Shown here: positions 29,206 through 38,552 of the stretch, in pieces | How positions within the stretch are numbered: position 1 is the first letter of the stretch | How the letters are laid out: each line of letters starts with the position of its first letter | Assembly: GCF_024298925.1 (NCBI RefSeq) | Contig: NZ_CP101283.1 | Location: 372,001 to 436,000 of the forward strand | Direction: 5' to 3' | DNA length: 64,000 nucleotides | DNA from: Phenylobacterium sp. LH3H17 | GTDB taxonomy: Bacteria; Pseudomonadota; Alphaproteobacteria; Caulobacterales; Caulobacteraceae | Notes under the pieces: model-generated | Told to the model about the DNA's origin: nothing | What the model saw: the letters and a program-made list of their open reading frames with translations, nothing else | The model's database searches: none | Program-made: the position numbers and the translations under genes

Positions 29206-30123
29206 TCAACGCGAGTCCCTCGTTTCGACGGTCACGTGGCTCAATCCGGGCAGGCCGGCCAGGCGCGCCCGATAGGCGGACGGCGACAGGGGGGCCTTGG
29301 CCTCGATCACCGCGATGGCGGCATGGTGGCCGGGACCCAGCCGCCACAGGTGCAGGTCCAGCAGCCGCTCGTCGCCGGTGACGAGCCGGTGGCGGATCTC
29401 GGCGGTGAGTTCGGGCGACGGATTCATGTCCAGCAGCACCGCGCCGGCCCTGCGCAACAGCCGCCAGGCGAAGTGGGCGACCAGGACCGCCCCGGCCAGG
29501 CCCGCCAGGCTGTCGGCCCAGCCCCAACCGAAGAACCGCCCCAGCGCCAGGCCGAATATGGCGAGCGCCGAGACCGCCGCGTCGGCGGCCAGGTGCAGGT
29601 GGGCGGCCGAGAGGTTCAGGTCGCCGTCGCGATCATGCGCATGGGCATGGGCCGGCCGTAGCAGCCACATGCAGATCAGATTGACCACCAGGGCTCCGGC
29701 CGCCAGCGCCAGGGCGCCGTCATAGGCCACCGGCGCCGGCTCCATGAGGCGCGACAGGCTCTCCAAGGCGATGAACAGGGCCGTGATCGCCAGGACCGAG
29801 GCGTTCGCGAAACCCGCCAGGTAGCCGAGCTTGCCCGTCCCGAAGGAGAATCTCGGATCGTCGGCGAACCGCCGGGCCAGGCCATAGGCGCCGGCCGCCA
29901 CCAGCAGGGCGGCCACATGGGCGGCCAGGTGCAGGCCGTTGGCCACCAGGGCCATGGAGTTGAAGATGAGCCCGCCGACGATCTGGACCACCAGGGTCAC
30001 GAGGCAGATGGCCGCCACGATCCAGGTGCGCCGCTCGTTGCGGGCATGGTCCGCGCCCAGATAGACGCGGTCGGCGCGGAAAGCGTCGATCTGCGCTTGG
30101 GTCTCGGGCGTGGAGGTGGTCAC
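29206..30123 (-). CDS. cation diffusion facilitator, DmeF-like
   Basis: A 305-residue inner-membrane metal exporter with six transmembrane helices. The usual metal site is visible as HLAAD in helix 5; the helix 2 position reads HLAAH instead of the DxxxD-type of zinc exporters. The cytosolic loop has a short His/Asp stretch (AHAHAHDRDGD). The C-terminal domain (SPELTAEIRHRL onwards) is the usual cytosolic dimerisation fold. Divalent metal/H+ antiport is expected; Co, Ni or Zn are possible. The GTG start is preferred because an upstream ATG would put the intergenic palindrome inside the gene. Confidence 0.87.
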   Translation of the reverse strand: MTTSTPETQAQIDAFRADRVYLGADHARNERRTWIVAAICLVTLVVQIVGGLIFNSMALVANGLHLAAHVAALLVAAGAYGLARRFADDPRFSFGTGKLGYLAGFANASVLAITALFIALESLSRLMEPAPVAYDGALALAAGALVVNLICMWLLRPAHAHAHDRDGDLNLSAAHLHLAADAAVSALAIFGLALGRFFGWGWADSLAGLAGAVLVAHFAWRLLRRAGAVLLDMNPSPELTAEIRHRLVTGDERLLDLHLWRLGPGHHAAIAVIEAKAPLSPSAYRARLAGLPGLSHVTVETRDSR

Positions 30124-30160
30124 GGTCGCACTCTTCCCACAACTACGGTCTTCAGCCGTG

Positions 30161-30177
30161 GTGTTATATGATAACAC
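30161..30177. promoter_or_regulatory. 17-bp palindrome, Zur-like operator candidate
   Basis: GTGTTAT-ATG-ATAACAC, two perfect 7-bp arms around 3 bp. It lies 38 bp upstream of the CDF start and 60 bp upstream of the divergent COG0523 gene, inside a locally AT-rich patch. The GTTAT...ATAAC form resembles operators of Fur-family zinc regulators (Zur). Both flanking genes handle metals, which supports a metalloregulator site. Which regulator binds is inference. Confidence 0.55.
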
Positions 30178-30236
30178 TTTTGACTGCAAGCGCGGCGCCT
30201 GTTCCCTTGGGCCCCTGCAATGACTAGATGTCGGCC

Positions 30237-31298
30237 ATGACCGACAAGACCCCCGTTACGGTGCTCACCGGCTATCTCGGCGCCGGCAAGACCACCCTGC
30301 TCAACCGCATCCTCACCGAGGACCACGGCAAGCGCTACGCCGTCATCGTCAACGAGTTCGGCGAGGTCGGCATCGACAACGACCTGATCGTCGGCGCCGA
30401 CGAAGAGGTCTTCGAGATGAACAATGGCTGCGTCTGCTGCACGGTGCGCGGCGACCTGATCCGAGTTCTCTCGGGCCTGATGAAGCGCAAGGGCAAGTTC
30501 GACGCCATCATCGTCGAGACCACGGGCCTGGCCGATCCCGGCCCGGTGGCCCAGACCTTCTTCGTCGACGACGACGTCAAGGCCAAGACCCAGCTCGACA
30601 GCGTCACCACCGTGGTGGACGCTAAGCACCTGATGCTTCGCCTGGCCGACAGCCGCGAGGCGGTCGAGCAGATCGCCTTCGCCGACCAGATCGTGCTGAA
30701 CAAGACCGACCTGGTGACCGAGGCCGAGCTGAAGAGCGTCGAGGCGGCGATCCGGCGGATCAACCCGCTGGCCCCCATCCACCGCGCCCAGCGCTCCAAT
30801 GTGTCCCTGGACAAGATCCTCGGCCGCGGCGGCTTCGACCTGGCCCGCATCACCGAGGTGCAGCCCGAATTCCTGAACCCTCCCCACGGCGAGGAGGGCC
30901 ACGTCCATGACGAGGATTGCGACCATGATCACGACCATCATCATCACGGCGCTCATGGCCACGATCACCACGGCCATGGTCATGAGGACCATGCGGCCGC
31001 GGCGGGCATCCGCGGCATCTCGCTGACCCTCGACAAGCCGATTCATGGCCAGCGGGTCACCAACTGGCTGAACCAGCTCCTGGCCGACCAGGGGCCGGAC
31101 ATCCTGCGGGCCAAGGGCATACTGGACGTGGCCGGCGACGACCGCCGGCTGGTGTTCCAGGCCGTCCACATGATCCTGGAGGGCGACTTCCAGGGCGACT
31201 GGAAGCCGGGCGACAAGCGCTACAGCCGCATGGTGTTCATCGGCCGCAACCTGGACGAGGCCAAGCTGCGCGCCGGCTTCGAGGCCTGCGCGGCCTAG
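30237..31298 (+). CDS. COG0523 (CobW-like) GTPase metallochaperone with His-rich loop
   Basis: A 353-residue G3E GTPase. Walker A is GYLGAGKT (12-19), the metal motif GCVCC is at 64-68, and NKTD gives guanine specificity. A His/Asp-rich stretch of roughly 35 residues (about 217-255) follows the G domain, and a CobW C-terminal domain ends the protein. Such proteins load zinc or other metals into client enzymes, and several are Zur-controlled. The second ATG is used; an ATG three codons upstream is equally possible. No strong ribosome site is visible, which could mean a short leader. Confidence 0.9.
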   Translation: MTDKTPVTVLTGYLGAGKTTLLNRILTEDHGKRYAVIVNEFGEVGIDNDLIVGADEEVFEMNNGCVCCTVRGDLIRVLSGLMKRKGKFDAIIVETTGLADPGPVAQTFFVDDDVKAKTQLDSVTTVVDAKHLMLRLADSREAVEQIAFADQIVLNKTDLVTEAELKSVEAAIRRINPLAPIHRAQRSNVSLDKILGRGGFDLARITEVQPEFLNPPHGEEGHVHDEDCDHDHDHHHHGAHGHDHHGHGHEDHAAAAGIRGISLTLDKPIHGQRVTNWLNQLLADQGPDILRAKGILDVAGDDRRLVFQAVHMILEGDFQGDWKPGDKRYSRMVFIGRNLDEAKLRAGFEACAA

Positions 31299-31336
31299 CC
31301 TCGGGAGCCGGAACGGCTCGACGGCGTTCTCGCCGG

Positions 31337-32272
31337 ATGATCCTCGACTCCATTGTCGTCGGCGCCGGCCCTGCGGGGCTTACGGCCGGCATCTATCTGG
31401 GCCGCTTCCGCCGCGACGCAGTGATCTTCGATTCCGGAGACAGCCGGGCCGCCTGGATTCCGACCAGCCATAACCATCCGGGCTTTCCCGACGGGGTCGG
31501 CGGGATCGAGCTGCTCGCCCGAATCCGGACTCAGGCCGAGCGCTATGGAGCCGTCGTCCGCAAGGCCGTGGTTGAAGACCTCGAGGTGGATGAACTCGGC
31601 TTCCGCGCCGTGGTCGAAGGCAAGGACCTGTTCGCCCGCACCGTGCTGCTGGCCACAGGCGTGTCCGACAACGAACCGCCCCTGCCCGGGGTCGAGGCCG
31701 CCGTTCGCCAGGGCCTCGTGCGCATCTGCCCGATCTGCGACGGCTACGAAGCGATGGACCAGCGCCTGGCGGTGATCGGCGCCGGCGCGCCCGGCGCCCG
31801 CGAGGCCCTGTTCCTCAAGACCTATAGCAACCAGGTCAACCTGATCCATGTGGGCGAGCCTGGCGACCTGCCGGACCCGGACCGCCGGGACCTCATGGAG
31901 GTCGGTATCGACATCATCGAGACCGGAGTGGAGCGGGTGGTGCTGGACAACCACCAGATCAGCGCGCTTTGCCTCGGCCCGGGCGAGCCGCGGCGCTTCG
32001 ACATCATCTATTCGGCCCTTGGGGTCGAACCTCGTTCGGAACTGGCTGTGCGGCTCGGCGCCCGTTTCGACGACGACGGCCGGCTCTATGTGGACGACCA
32101 CCAGCAGACCTCGGTCCCTGGTCTCTACGCGGCGGGCGATCTGGTGCGCGGCCTCAACCAGATCAGCACGGCCCAGGGCGAGGCCGCCATCGCCGCCACC
32201 GCCATCCACAACCGGCTGCGGGAGATAGACGCCACGAAAAAGGCCCGCCCCGGTTTCCCTGGGCGGGCCTGA
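31337..32272 (+). CDS. thioredoxin reductase-like FAD/NAD(P) oxidoreductase
   Basis: A 311-residue flavoprotein. The FAD site is [12 protein letters not shown] at the N-terminus. The redox pair is C131-P-I-C134 (CPICDGYE), with the NAD(P) site [12 protein letters not shown] directly after it, and the final [12 protein letters not shown]. The short interdomain order matches thioredoxin-reductase-like proteins, but CPICDGYE differs from the CATCDG of TrxB, so its partner may not be a standard thioredoxin. It starts 38 bp after the COG0523 gene. The last codons overlap a terminator that serves the convergent exbD. Confidence 0.85.
   Translation: MILDSIVVGAGPAGLTAGIYLGRFRRDAVIFDSGDSRAAWIPTSHNHPGFPDGVGGIELLARIRTQAERYGAVVRKAVVEDLEVDELGFRAVVEGKDLFARTVLLATGVSDNEPPLPGVEAAVRQGLVRICPICDGYEAMDQRLAVIGAGAPGAREALFLKTYSNQVNLIHVGEPGDLPDPDRRDLMEVGIDIIETGVERVVLDNHQISALCLGPGEPRRFDIIYSALGVEPRSELAVRLGARFDDDGRLYVDDHQQTSVPGLYAAGDLVRGLNQISTAQGEAAIAATAIHNRLREIDATKKARPGFPGRA
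32235..32270 (-). terminator. terminator of exbD, nested in the end of the reductase gene
   Basis: A 10-bp perfect stem (AGGCCCGCCC at 32241-32250 with GGGCGGGCCT at 32261-32270). On the minus strand it is followed by TTTTTTCG. On the plus strand no T-run follows. It therefore serves exbD although it lies in the coding sequence of the neighbour. Confidence 0.8.
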
Positions 32273-32293
32273 TCTCGTCGGTGGTCCGAAGGA

Positions 32294-32722
32294 CTACAGC
32301 TCTTCGTTGATCAGGGCGACCTGGAAGAAGCCGTTGCTCTGCAGGGTGTTCATCACCGCCATGAAGTCGCCGTAGCGCACGGTGCGATCGGCGCGGATAT
32401 AGACGCGCTCCTCGGTGGGCTCGGGCTTGTCGATGATGCGCGACAGATCGGCCGGCAGGGTGTCCAGGGTGGTGGGCACGTCGCCGATATAGAGGCCGGC
32501 CATCTGGATATTGATCAGGGTCGGTTCGACGATCTTGGTGCCCGGCGGCGGCGGGATGGCCGGCGGCAGGTCGAGCTTGATCGAAACCGTGGCGGCCGGA
32601 ACGGCCACCATGAAGATGATAAGGAGCACCAGCATCACGTCGACGAACGGCGTGACGTTGATGTCGCTGTTCTGGCCGAGATCGAACTTGCCGCTACCCC
32701 CGCCGCCCAGCTTCGCACCCAT
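32294..32722 (-). CDS. exbD: ExbD/TolR family biopolymer transport protein
   Basis: A 142-residue protein with a short cytoplasmic N-terminus (Gly-rich), one transmembrane helix (about 25-45) with the essential Asp28 (NVTPFVDVMLVLL), and a periplasmic domain. With ExbB it uses the proton gradient to energise TonB. Here it stands alone: no exbB, tonB or second exbD is adjacent, so the partner genes must be elsewhere. Confidence 0.92.
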   Translation of the reverse strand: MGAKLGGGGSGKFDLGQNSDINVTPFVDVMLVLLIIFMVAVPAATVSIKLDLPPAIPPPPGTKIVEPTLINIQMAGLYIGDVPTTLDTLPADLSRIIDKPEPTEERVYIRADRTVRYGDFMAVMNTLQSNGFFQVALINEEL

Positions 32723-32919
32723 ATGATATTCCTTCCCTAGGGCCCCTTGGATCCGGGGCCGCCACGTGGTCGCGGAAACCCTTCGCCAAACGAAAGCCGA
32801 TTGTAAAGAGCCAACCGCCCCGACTTGGCCGCCAAGTTCGACCCTTGATTGGTTCCATGGCGGCGTGGCCTGGATTTCCGGCCCTCGCCAAGACCGGCGT
32901 TAGGCGGCTAAGAGGCGCC

Positions 32920-33888
32920 ATGACTTTCGATTTCGACGCCTATGTCACCGCCGCCCTGTTCGGAAAGGCCGGCAAGGCCGCCTTCGCGCTCGGGGACGGC
33001 AGCATCCGATTCGAGACCGGCGAGCACGTCGAGGCCCACGACGGGGCGATTCTGGCCGCCTGCCTGCATCCCTCCGGCGACGGCGTGCTGAGCGGGGGCG
33101 ACGACGGACGGCTGGTCTGGACGCGCACGACCGGGTCCGAGGAGATCGCCAAGGTCCAGGGCCGCTGGATCGAATCGGTGGCGGCCAGCCCCGAGTCCAG
33201 GCTGATCGCCTTCGGGGCGGGCAAGGAGCTGCACGTCCGCGACACCGCCGACCCGGCCTTTTCCCGCGTGTTTTCTCATGAAAAGTCGGTGGCCGACGTG
33301 GCCTTCGATCCCAAGGGACGGCGAATCGCCACGGCCACCTACAACGGCGCCTGGCTCTGGTACGGGCGGATCGCCGAGCAGAAGCCCTATGTGCTGAAGT
33401 GGGCCGGCAGCCATGTGGGCCTGGCCTGGAGCCCCGACGGCAAGTTCCTGATGTCGGCCATGCAGGAGAACCAGCTCCACGGCTGGCGGGTGGCCGACGA
33501 GAAGAACCTCAAGATGGGCGGCTATCCGGGCAAGGTGAAGAGCCTGGCCTTCCTGGCCAAGGGCGCCCTGCTGGCGACCTCCGGGGCGCCTGGCGCGGTG
33601 ATCTGGCCCTTCGCCGGCTCCACCGGGCCCATGGGCAAGCAGGCCGCCGAGATCGGCTTCGACGAAAGCGCCATGGTGGCGCGGGTGGCCGGAACCGCGA
33701 ACGGCCAGATCGTGGCCGCGGGCCTGGACGACGGGCGGGTCTGGTGGTGCGACCTGGCCGGCCAGAGGATCAATACGGTCAAGGCCGAGAAGGGCCCGCC
33801 GATCACCGCCCTGGCGATCACCCCTGACGGCAAGCGGCTGGCCTGGGGCGACGAGGACGGCGGCGCCGGAGTGGCCGATATCGGCTAG
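32920..33888 (+). CDS. WD40 repeat protein
   Basis: A 322-residue soluble protein built of about seven WD40-like blades; recognisable units end in GRLVWTR, LHVRD, AWLWYG, LHGWRV, GAVIWP, GRVWWCD and KRLAWGD. There is no signal peptide, so it is cytoplasmic. Such propellers serve as interaction platforms. The start is an ATG that gives a compact N-terminus; an upstream in-frame ATG would overlap the exbD promoter region. Confidence 0.87.
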   Translation: MTFDFDAYVTAALFGKAGKAAFALGDGSIRFETGEHVEAHDGAILAACLHPSGDGVLSGGDDGRLVWTRTTGSEEIAKVQGRWIESVAASPESRLIAFGAGKELHVRDTADPAFSRVFSHEKSVADVAFDPKGRRIATATYNGAWLWYGRIAEQKPYVLKWAGSHVGLAWSPDGKFLMSAMQENQLHGWRVADEKNLKMGGYPGKVKSLAFLAKGALLATSGAPGAVIWPFAGSTGPMGKQAAEIGFDESAMVARVAGTANGQIVAAGLDDGRVWWCDLAGQRINTVKAEKGPPITALAITPDGKRLAWGDEDGGAGVADIG

Positions 33889-33901
33889 TCTCCGTCGATA
33901 G

Positions 33902-34041
33902 TTGCTCCCCCTCTGGGGGAGCTCCCGGCCGTATGGCCGGGTGAGGGGGATTTTGACTCTCTTTAGAGCGCTTCAACCCCCTCCGTCTCTCCGCTCCGCT
34001 CCGAGCCACCTCCCCCAAATCGCGCTCCGCGCTGGGGGAGG
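33902..34041. repeat. two palindromic intergenic repeat units between convergent genes
   Basis: Unit 1 (33902-33951): CTCCCCC-x-GGGGGAG arm, then CCCGGCC-GTAT-GGCCGGG hairpin, closing with GAGGGGG. Unit 2 (33975-34041): CCCCCTCC ... CCTCCCCC-AAATCGCGCTCCGCGCT-GGGGGAGG, in the reverse orientation. The same vocabulary of CTCCCCC/GGGGGAG arms around small GC hairpins is common in intergenic repeats of Caulobacterales and Sphingomonadales (recalled, not searched). It may also end transcription from both sides. Confidence 0.6.
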
Positions 34042-34054
34042 AACTAGGCGATCG

Positions 34055-34717
34055 CTAGTCGAAGCCGCGCAGTTCGGCCCAGGTCTCGAAGGGGTCTCGG
34101 GCCGAGCGCAGGCTGTTGATGGGCGCGCTCTCGTCGCGCCAGCCGAGCGCCATGCCGGAAAAGACCATGTGGTCTTCGGGCAGGTTGAGCAGGCGCGCCA
34201 GGGTTTGCGGATAACGCGCCCAGTATTCCTGCGCGCAGGTGTCCAGGCCCCGCTCGACCGCCAGCAGCATGACCGTCTGCATGTACATGCCCACGTCCGA
34301 CCACTGGGGCGGGCCCAGCTTGCGATCGAGACAGAAGAACAGGCCCACGGGCGCGCCGAACAGCTCGCCGTTCTTGGCCAGCTGCCGCAGGCGGGCGGGC
34401 TTGTCCTCGCGAGGGATGCCGAGGGTGGCGTAGAGGTCCTCGCCGTTCTGGAACCGCCGGGTGCGGAACGGATCCCAGAGATTGGGCGGATAGACGTCGT
34501 ATTCCGGGGTCTCGCCGAACGGATTGGCGGCCACCTGCGCCTTCAGCTCCGCCAGCGGCGCGCCGGCCAGGCCATAGACCCGCCAGGGCTGCAGATTGCC
34601 GCCGGACGGCGCGCGGGCCGCGGCCTGCAGGATCTCCCGGACCGTCTGTTCCGGCGGGGTCTCGGGCTTGAAGGCCCGGATGGAGACGCGGCGTTCGACG
34701 GCGTCGGAAACGTTCAC
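34055..34717 (-). CDS. nitroreductase family protein
   Basis: A 220-residue FMN-dependent oxidoreductase. Landmarks are RRVSIRAFKPE near the start, the FMN loop AAARAPSGGNLQPWRVY, and the C-terminal VFSGMALGWRDESAPIN. These enzymes reduce nitroaromatics, quinones or enones with NAD(P)H as homodimers. A GTG with AAGGA nine bases upstream is chosen; an ATG ten codons earlier has a weaker site. The natural substrate is unknown. Confidence 0.88.
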   Translation of the reverse strand: MNVSDAVERRVSIRAFKPETPPEQTVREILQAAARAPSGGNLQPWRVYGLAGAPLAELKAQVAANPFGETPEYDVYPPNLWDPFRTRRFQNGEDLYATLGIPREDKPARLRQLAKNGELFGAPVGLFFCLDRKLGPPQWSDVGMYMQTVMLLAVERGLDTCAQEYWARYPQTLARLLNLPEDHMVFSGMALGWRDESAPINSLRSARDPFETWAELRGFD

Positions 34718-34801
34718 GGTGGTGCGTCCTTCGGGTGGCTTGACCATGTGGGCGGCTCAACGCATCGCTAGCATCTCGCCGCCACGTAAGGGCAAGCAAG
34801 C

Positions 34802-35506
<705 letters not shown>

Positions 35507-35515
35507 AGCGTCGGC

Positions 35516-36223
35516 TCAGGCAGCCCAGCGGGCGAGGTCCTGGCGGCCTTGGGTGATGTCCAGGACGTCTTCCATCGAGAAGCCCGGATCGGCCGAATGC
35601 AGCGCGTCGTAGACGGCGCGGGCGAAGGCGAAATCGGCCGGCGTCTTCACCCGCCAGTCCAGTTTCGAGAAGTCGCGCGGGGCCAGGCAGTGGGCCTGGG
35701 GATAGCGGTCGGCGCGTTCGCGGATCTGGGCCAGGGGCGATCTCGTGGCAGCAACCTGCGGGTCGGTTTCGGTCGCCGCGCTGGCCAGGGCCTGGGCGGT
35801 CACCACCTCGACCTCCAGCCCCTTGGGGAAGGAGCGCTCGACGCGGTTGGAGACGTAGGCGGCGCCGGTGGCGAGGGCCAGGCGCACGGTCGCGTCGATC
35901 ACGGCGGGGTCCACGAAGGGCGAGTCGCCCTTGATCCGCACCACGTGGGTCACCGGACCGGCGGCCTCCACGCAGCGCATGAAGCGGTCGGAGAGGTTCT
36001 CCGAGGCGCCGCGGAACACGGTCTGGCCGCGGGAGACCAGGAAGCTCGCCAGGGGATCGTCGGAGGTCTCGGCGCTGGTGGCGACCACCAGCTTGGAGAT
36101 GCAGCGCGCCAGACGGATACGCTCCACCTGCCGCCAGATCATCGGCTCGCCCCGCAGCGGCGCCATCGCCTTGCCCGGAAGGCGAGGGGAGGTCATCCGG
36201 ACCTGCAGGATGGCGAGGATCAT
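35516..36223 (-). CDS. SpsF-like cytidylyltransferase family protein
   Basis: A 235-residue nucleotidyltransferase. The N-terminus ILQVRMTSPRLPGKAMAPLRG is the SpsF/NeuA-type CTP-binding start, followed by VRIKGDSPFVDP and a C-terminal DWRVKTPADFAFARAVY. Enzymes of this group activate acidic or unusual sugars as CMP derivatives for surface glycans or flagellin. A much longer open frame continues upstream but is only the shadow of the aldo-keto reductase gene. It is coupled to that reductase (14-bp gap), suggesting one sugar pathway. Confidence 0.82.
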   Translation of the reverse strand: MILAILQVRMTSPRLPGKAMAPLRGEPMIWRQVERIRLARCISKLVVATSAETSDDPLASFLVSRGQTVFRGASENLSDRFMRCVEAAGPVTHVVRIKGDSPFVDPAVIDATVRLALATGAAYVSNRVERSFPKGLEVEVVTAQALASAATETDPQVAATRSPLAQIRERADRYPQAHCLAPRDFSKLDWRVKTPADFAFARAVYDALHSADPGFSMEDVLDITQGRQDLARWAA

Positions 36224-36237
36224 GGCATTCTTAGCCT

Positions 36238-37113
36238 CTAGGCGGCCGCCCAGGCGCGGGGATCGAGCGCCACGGGATCGTCCAGCGCCATTTCGTCCCA
36301 ATCGAGGTCCGGGGGCGGGCTGGAGGCCGCGGCGATGACGGCCGAAAGCTCGGCGGGCGAGGAGACGCCCACCAGGACGGTGGCGGCCTCGGGCCGCGAC
36401 AGGGCGAAACCGAGCGCGGCCTGCAGCGGGTCTGACCTGCCCTCGGCGATCAGGCGCCGCGCGCGGCTGATGCGGCTGGCGGCGGCCTTCAGGTGGTTGG
36501 GCGCGCGGTCGGGCGGGAGGAACAGCAGGCCGTTCAGGAAGATGGAGCGCAGATGCACTTCTATCCCGTAGCCGGTGAGCGCGGCCAGGGTCCCGTCGAT
36601 CAGCAGGCGCTGGTCGAGCAGGGAGGCCGGGGCCTGGACGATGTCGGGACGGAACCGGCGGGCCACGCCCAGCGGGTCGTCGGAGGCGAAGACCGAGACG
36701 CCGATCTTGCGGGTCAGGCCCTGGTCCTTGAGGGATTTCAGGCGATCCCACAGGGCCGCGCCATGTGGGCCGAACAGCTCGGAGGCGGCGGGCACCAGTA
36801 TGGCGTCGGCCTGTTCCACGCCCATGCGGCGCAGGGCGGCGCGCGCCTCCTGCTCGACGAAGTCGGGCCCGCGGTCGGCGCGAACCGTGGAGATGGAGAC
36901 GCGGAACGGATTGGGTCGCGGCATGACCTCGCCGAGCGCGGTCTCGGCCATGGCCGAATGGCCGGCCACGTCGAACACGGCCAGTTGCGAACGCGCGGCG
37001 ATGTCCAGGATGTCGCGGGCGTCGATCTGCGGCGAGCGGCCGCGAACGCCAACGGACTGGTCGAGGCCGAACTGGGCGGAGCCGAGGCCGAGCTTGGAAA
37101 GTGGTGAGGTCAT
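36238..37113 (-). CDS. aldo/keto reductase
   Basis: A 291-residue TIM-barrel oxidoreductase. It has LGLGSAQFG at the start, FDVAGHSAMAETALG where the Asp-Tyr region lies, and a C-terminal NADP loop PEAATVLVGVSSPAEL. The usual catalytic Tyr of the D-x-A-x-x-Y-G segment is replaced by His/Ser here (FDVAGHSA), so catalysis may differ. It is paired with the SpsF-like gene downstream; similar pairs occur in surface-sugar clusters. Confidence 0.82.
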   Translation of the reverse strand: MTSPLSKLGLGSAQFGLDQSVGVRGRSPQIDARDILDIAARSQLAVFDVAGHSAMAETALGEVMPRPNPFRVSISTVRADRGPDFVEQEARAALRRMGVEQADAILVPAASELFGPHGAALWDRLKSLKDQGLTRKIGVSVFASDDPLGVARRFRPDIVQAPASLLDQRLLIDGTLAALTGYGIEVHLRSIFLNGLLFLPPDRAPNHLKAAASRISRARRLIAEGRSDPLQAALGFALSRPEAATVLVGVSSPAELSAVIAAASSPPPDLDWDEMALDDPVALDPRAWAAA

Positions 37114-37189
37114 GAAGCCGGTGTGCTGGATACGAACCCGAAGAGCCCCCATCTTTGGTCAAAGGCCTAAAGAACCCGTGTCTAGGACG

Positions 37190-37204
37190 TTTATGGGGGG
37201 TTAA
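37190..37204. promoter_or_regulatory. weak CtrA-like element before xdhC
   Basis: TTTA-N7-TTAA, one mismatch from the TTAA-N7-TTAA CtrA box, 9 bp before the xdhC start. The spacer is six Gs and a T. It could be chance; listed because the divergent genes share this 100-bp gap. Confidence 0.25.
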
Positions 37205-37213
37205 GCTCAAGCC

Positions 37214-38206
37214 ATGCGTGAACCCCTGCCCGAGTGGCCCCTGTTCGGCCTGGCCGACGATGTGCGGCCCGCCCTAGCCCAAGCCCGGCAACGGAAAACC
37301 ACCGTCGCCCTGGCCACCCTGATCGCGGTCGAGGGTGGCGGACCGCGTCCGGTCGGGACCCAGATGGTCTTCGCCGACGGGATCGTCGCCGGTTATTTTT
37401 CGGGCGGATGCGTGGAAAGCGACGTCGCCGACCACGCCTTCGCCTGCCTGGAAGACGGTGAGCCCCGACGGCTGGTCTATGGCGAGGGCAGCCCGTGGCC
37501 GGACATCGCCCTGCTGTGCGGCGCGCGCATCGAAATCTTCGTGGAGAAGGTCGAGGCCGGCGATCCGGCGCTCGCCGAACTGCTGGCCGCCATGGTTGAG
37601 CGCCGGCCCACGACCTGGGTCAGCGACGGCCGCCGCCGGGTCTGCGCGCAGGACGCCCAGGCCTGGGAGGGAGCCGTGAGCCGCCGCCACGATCCGGTCC
37701 CGCGCCTGGTGGTGTTCGGCTCCGACCCCACGGCGCTGGCCATCGCCCAGCTGGGGGTGCTGAGCGGGCTGGAGACCACGTTCGTGCGCTCGAAGGGACC
37801 CGAGGCGCCGCCGCCTATTCCAGGCCTGGGCTACCGCCGCGACGAGCCGCAGGCCGCGCTGGACGCCATCGGCTGCGACGCCTGGACCTACATCGCGGTG
37901 GCCACCCACAATATCGACACGGACCGCGAGGCCCTGGCCGCCGCTTTGCCCTCGGCCGCGGGCTATGTGGGCCTGCTGGGCGCGCGTAAGCGGCTGGCGG
38001 AACGCCTGGCGCCCCTTCGCGCCGCCGGCGTGCCGGAACAGGTTCTGGCGCGGGTCCACGCGCCGATCGGCCTCGATATCGGCGGCAAGGCCCCCTGGGA
38101 GGTGGCCATCTCGGTGATCGGCGAGATCGTCAGCCTGCGCCATCCCCGCACGCCCGAACCGGCGCGCGAAGCGCCCTCCAAGCGTGACAGGGCGACGGTC
38201 TCCTAG
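37214..38206 (+). CDS. xdhC: XdhC family molybdenum hydroxylase maturation protein
   Basis: A 330-residue protein with the two-part XdhC layout. The N-terminal domain has TLIAVEGGGPRPVGTQMVF and GYFSGGCVESDVADHA with the conserved cysteine. A Rossmann-like C-terminal domain (RLVVFGSDPTALAIAQL ... YVGLLGARKR ... APIGLDIGGKAPWEVAISVIGEIV) follows. XdhC binds molybdopterin cytosine dinucleotide or sulfurated Moco and hands it to xanthine-oxidase-family enzymes. The hydroxylase and the nucleotidyltransferase it would work with lie 7-10 kb downstream. Confidence 0.9.
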   Translation: MREPLPEWPLFGLADDVRPALAQARQRKTTVALATLIAVEGGGPRPVGTQMVFADGIVAGYFSGGCVESDVADHAFACLEDGEPRRLVYGEGSPWPDIALLCGARIEIFVEKVEAGDPALAELLAAMVERRPTTWVSDGRRRVCAQDAQAWEGAVSRRHDPVPRLVVFGSDPTALAIAQLGVLSGLETTFVRSKGPEAPPPIPGLGYRRDEPQAALDAIGCDAWTYIAVATHNIDTDREALAAALPSAAGYVGLLGARKRLAERLAPLRAAGVPEQVLARVHAPIGLDIGGKAPWEVAISVIGEIVSLRHPRTPEPAREAPSKRDRATVS

Positions 38207-38311
38207 GCGCGGAACAGGCCTAAACACCGCACGGAGTGGTCTGATGTGCTATTCTGAGGCTTCGCCCGGCGCGGAACCTCCGCGTGGCGCGGCCCGAAAG
38301 GCCCTTGTTCC

Positions 38312-38440
38312 ATGAAACCCTACGCCACCACGCCCCCGACGCCCGTCCGGCGCGACCTCATCGACTCGCGTTCGTCGGCCGGCTCCTGGGCCCCGCAATC
38401 GCGCAAGCCCCTGCTCAACGATCGCCGCAGCACGCGATAG
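38312..38440 (+). CDS. doubtful small basic protein
   Basis: A 42-residue frame, Pro/Arg/Ser-rich (MKPYATTPPTPVRRDL start, NDRRSTR end), with no hydrophobic core, no clear ribosome site and no recognised family. It may be a short disordered protein or nothing. Confidence 0.25.
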   Translation: MKPYATTPPTPVRRDLIDSRSSAGSWAPQSRKPLLNDRRSTR

Positions 38441-38539
38441 TCCTGGCGTTCCGGTCAAGGCGCGGCGCGCCTTGACCTTGGTCAATGACCCCCTGAGGCG
38501 AGGCGCCACAATCCAAGGCGCCGCCGACCCCTTGCAAAC

Positions 38540-38552
38540 TTATCATTGATAA
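38540..38552. promoter_or_regulatory. palindromic operator candidate upstream of the monooxygenase
   Basis: TTATCA-T-TGATAA is a perfect 13-bp inverted repeat, 81 bp before the start codon and overlapping the likely promoter. The shape suits a TetR- or MarR-like dimer; no regulator gene is adjacent. Confidence 0.45.

Noticed and set aside
30124..30189. Earliest ATG for the CDF exporter
   Set aside because: It would place the 17-bp palindrome inside the coding region; the GTG nearer the conserved protein start is more reasonable.
36224..37210. Upstream extension of the SpsF-like frame (about 330 extra codons)
   Set aside because: It lies entirely within the aldo/keto reductase gene in another frame; Arg/Pro-rich with no domain. 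The real start is the ATG at the SpsF N-terminal motif.
38249..38509. Minus-strand frame of 86 codons in the xdhC-monooxygenase gap
   Set aside because: Arg/Gly-rich, no ribosome site, and it would cover a promoter region; no sign of a real protein.
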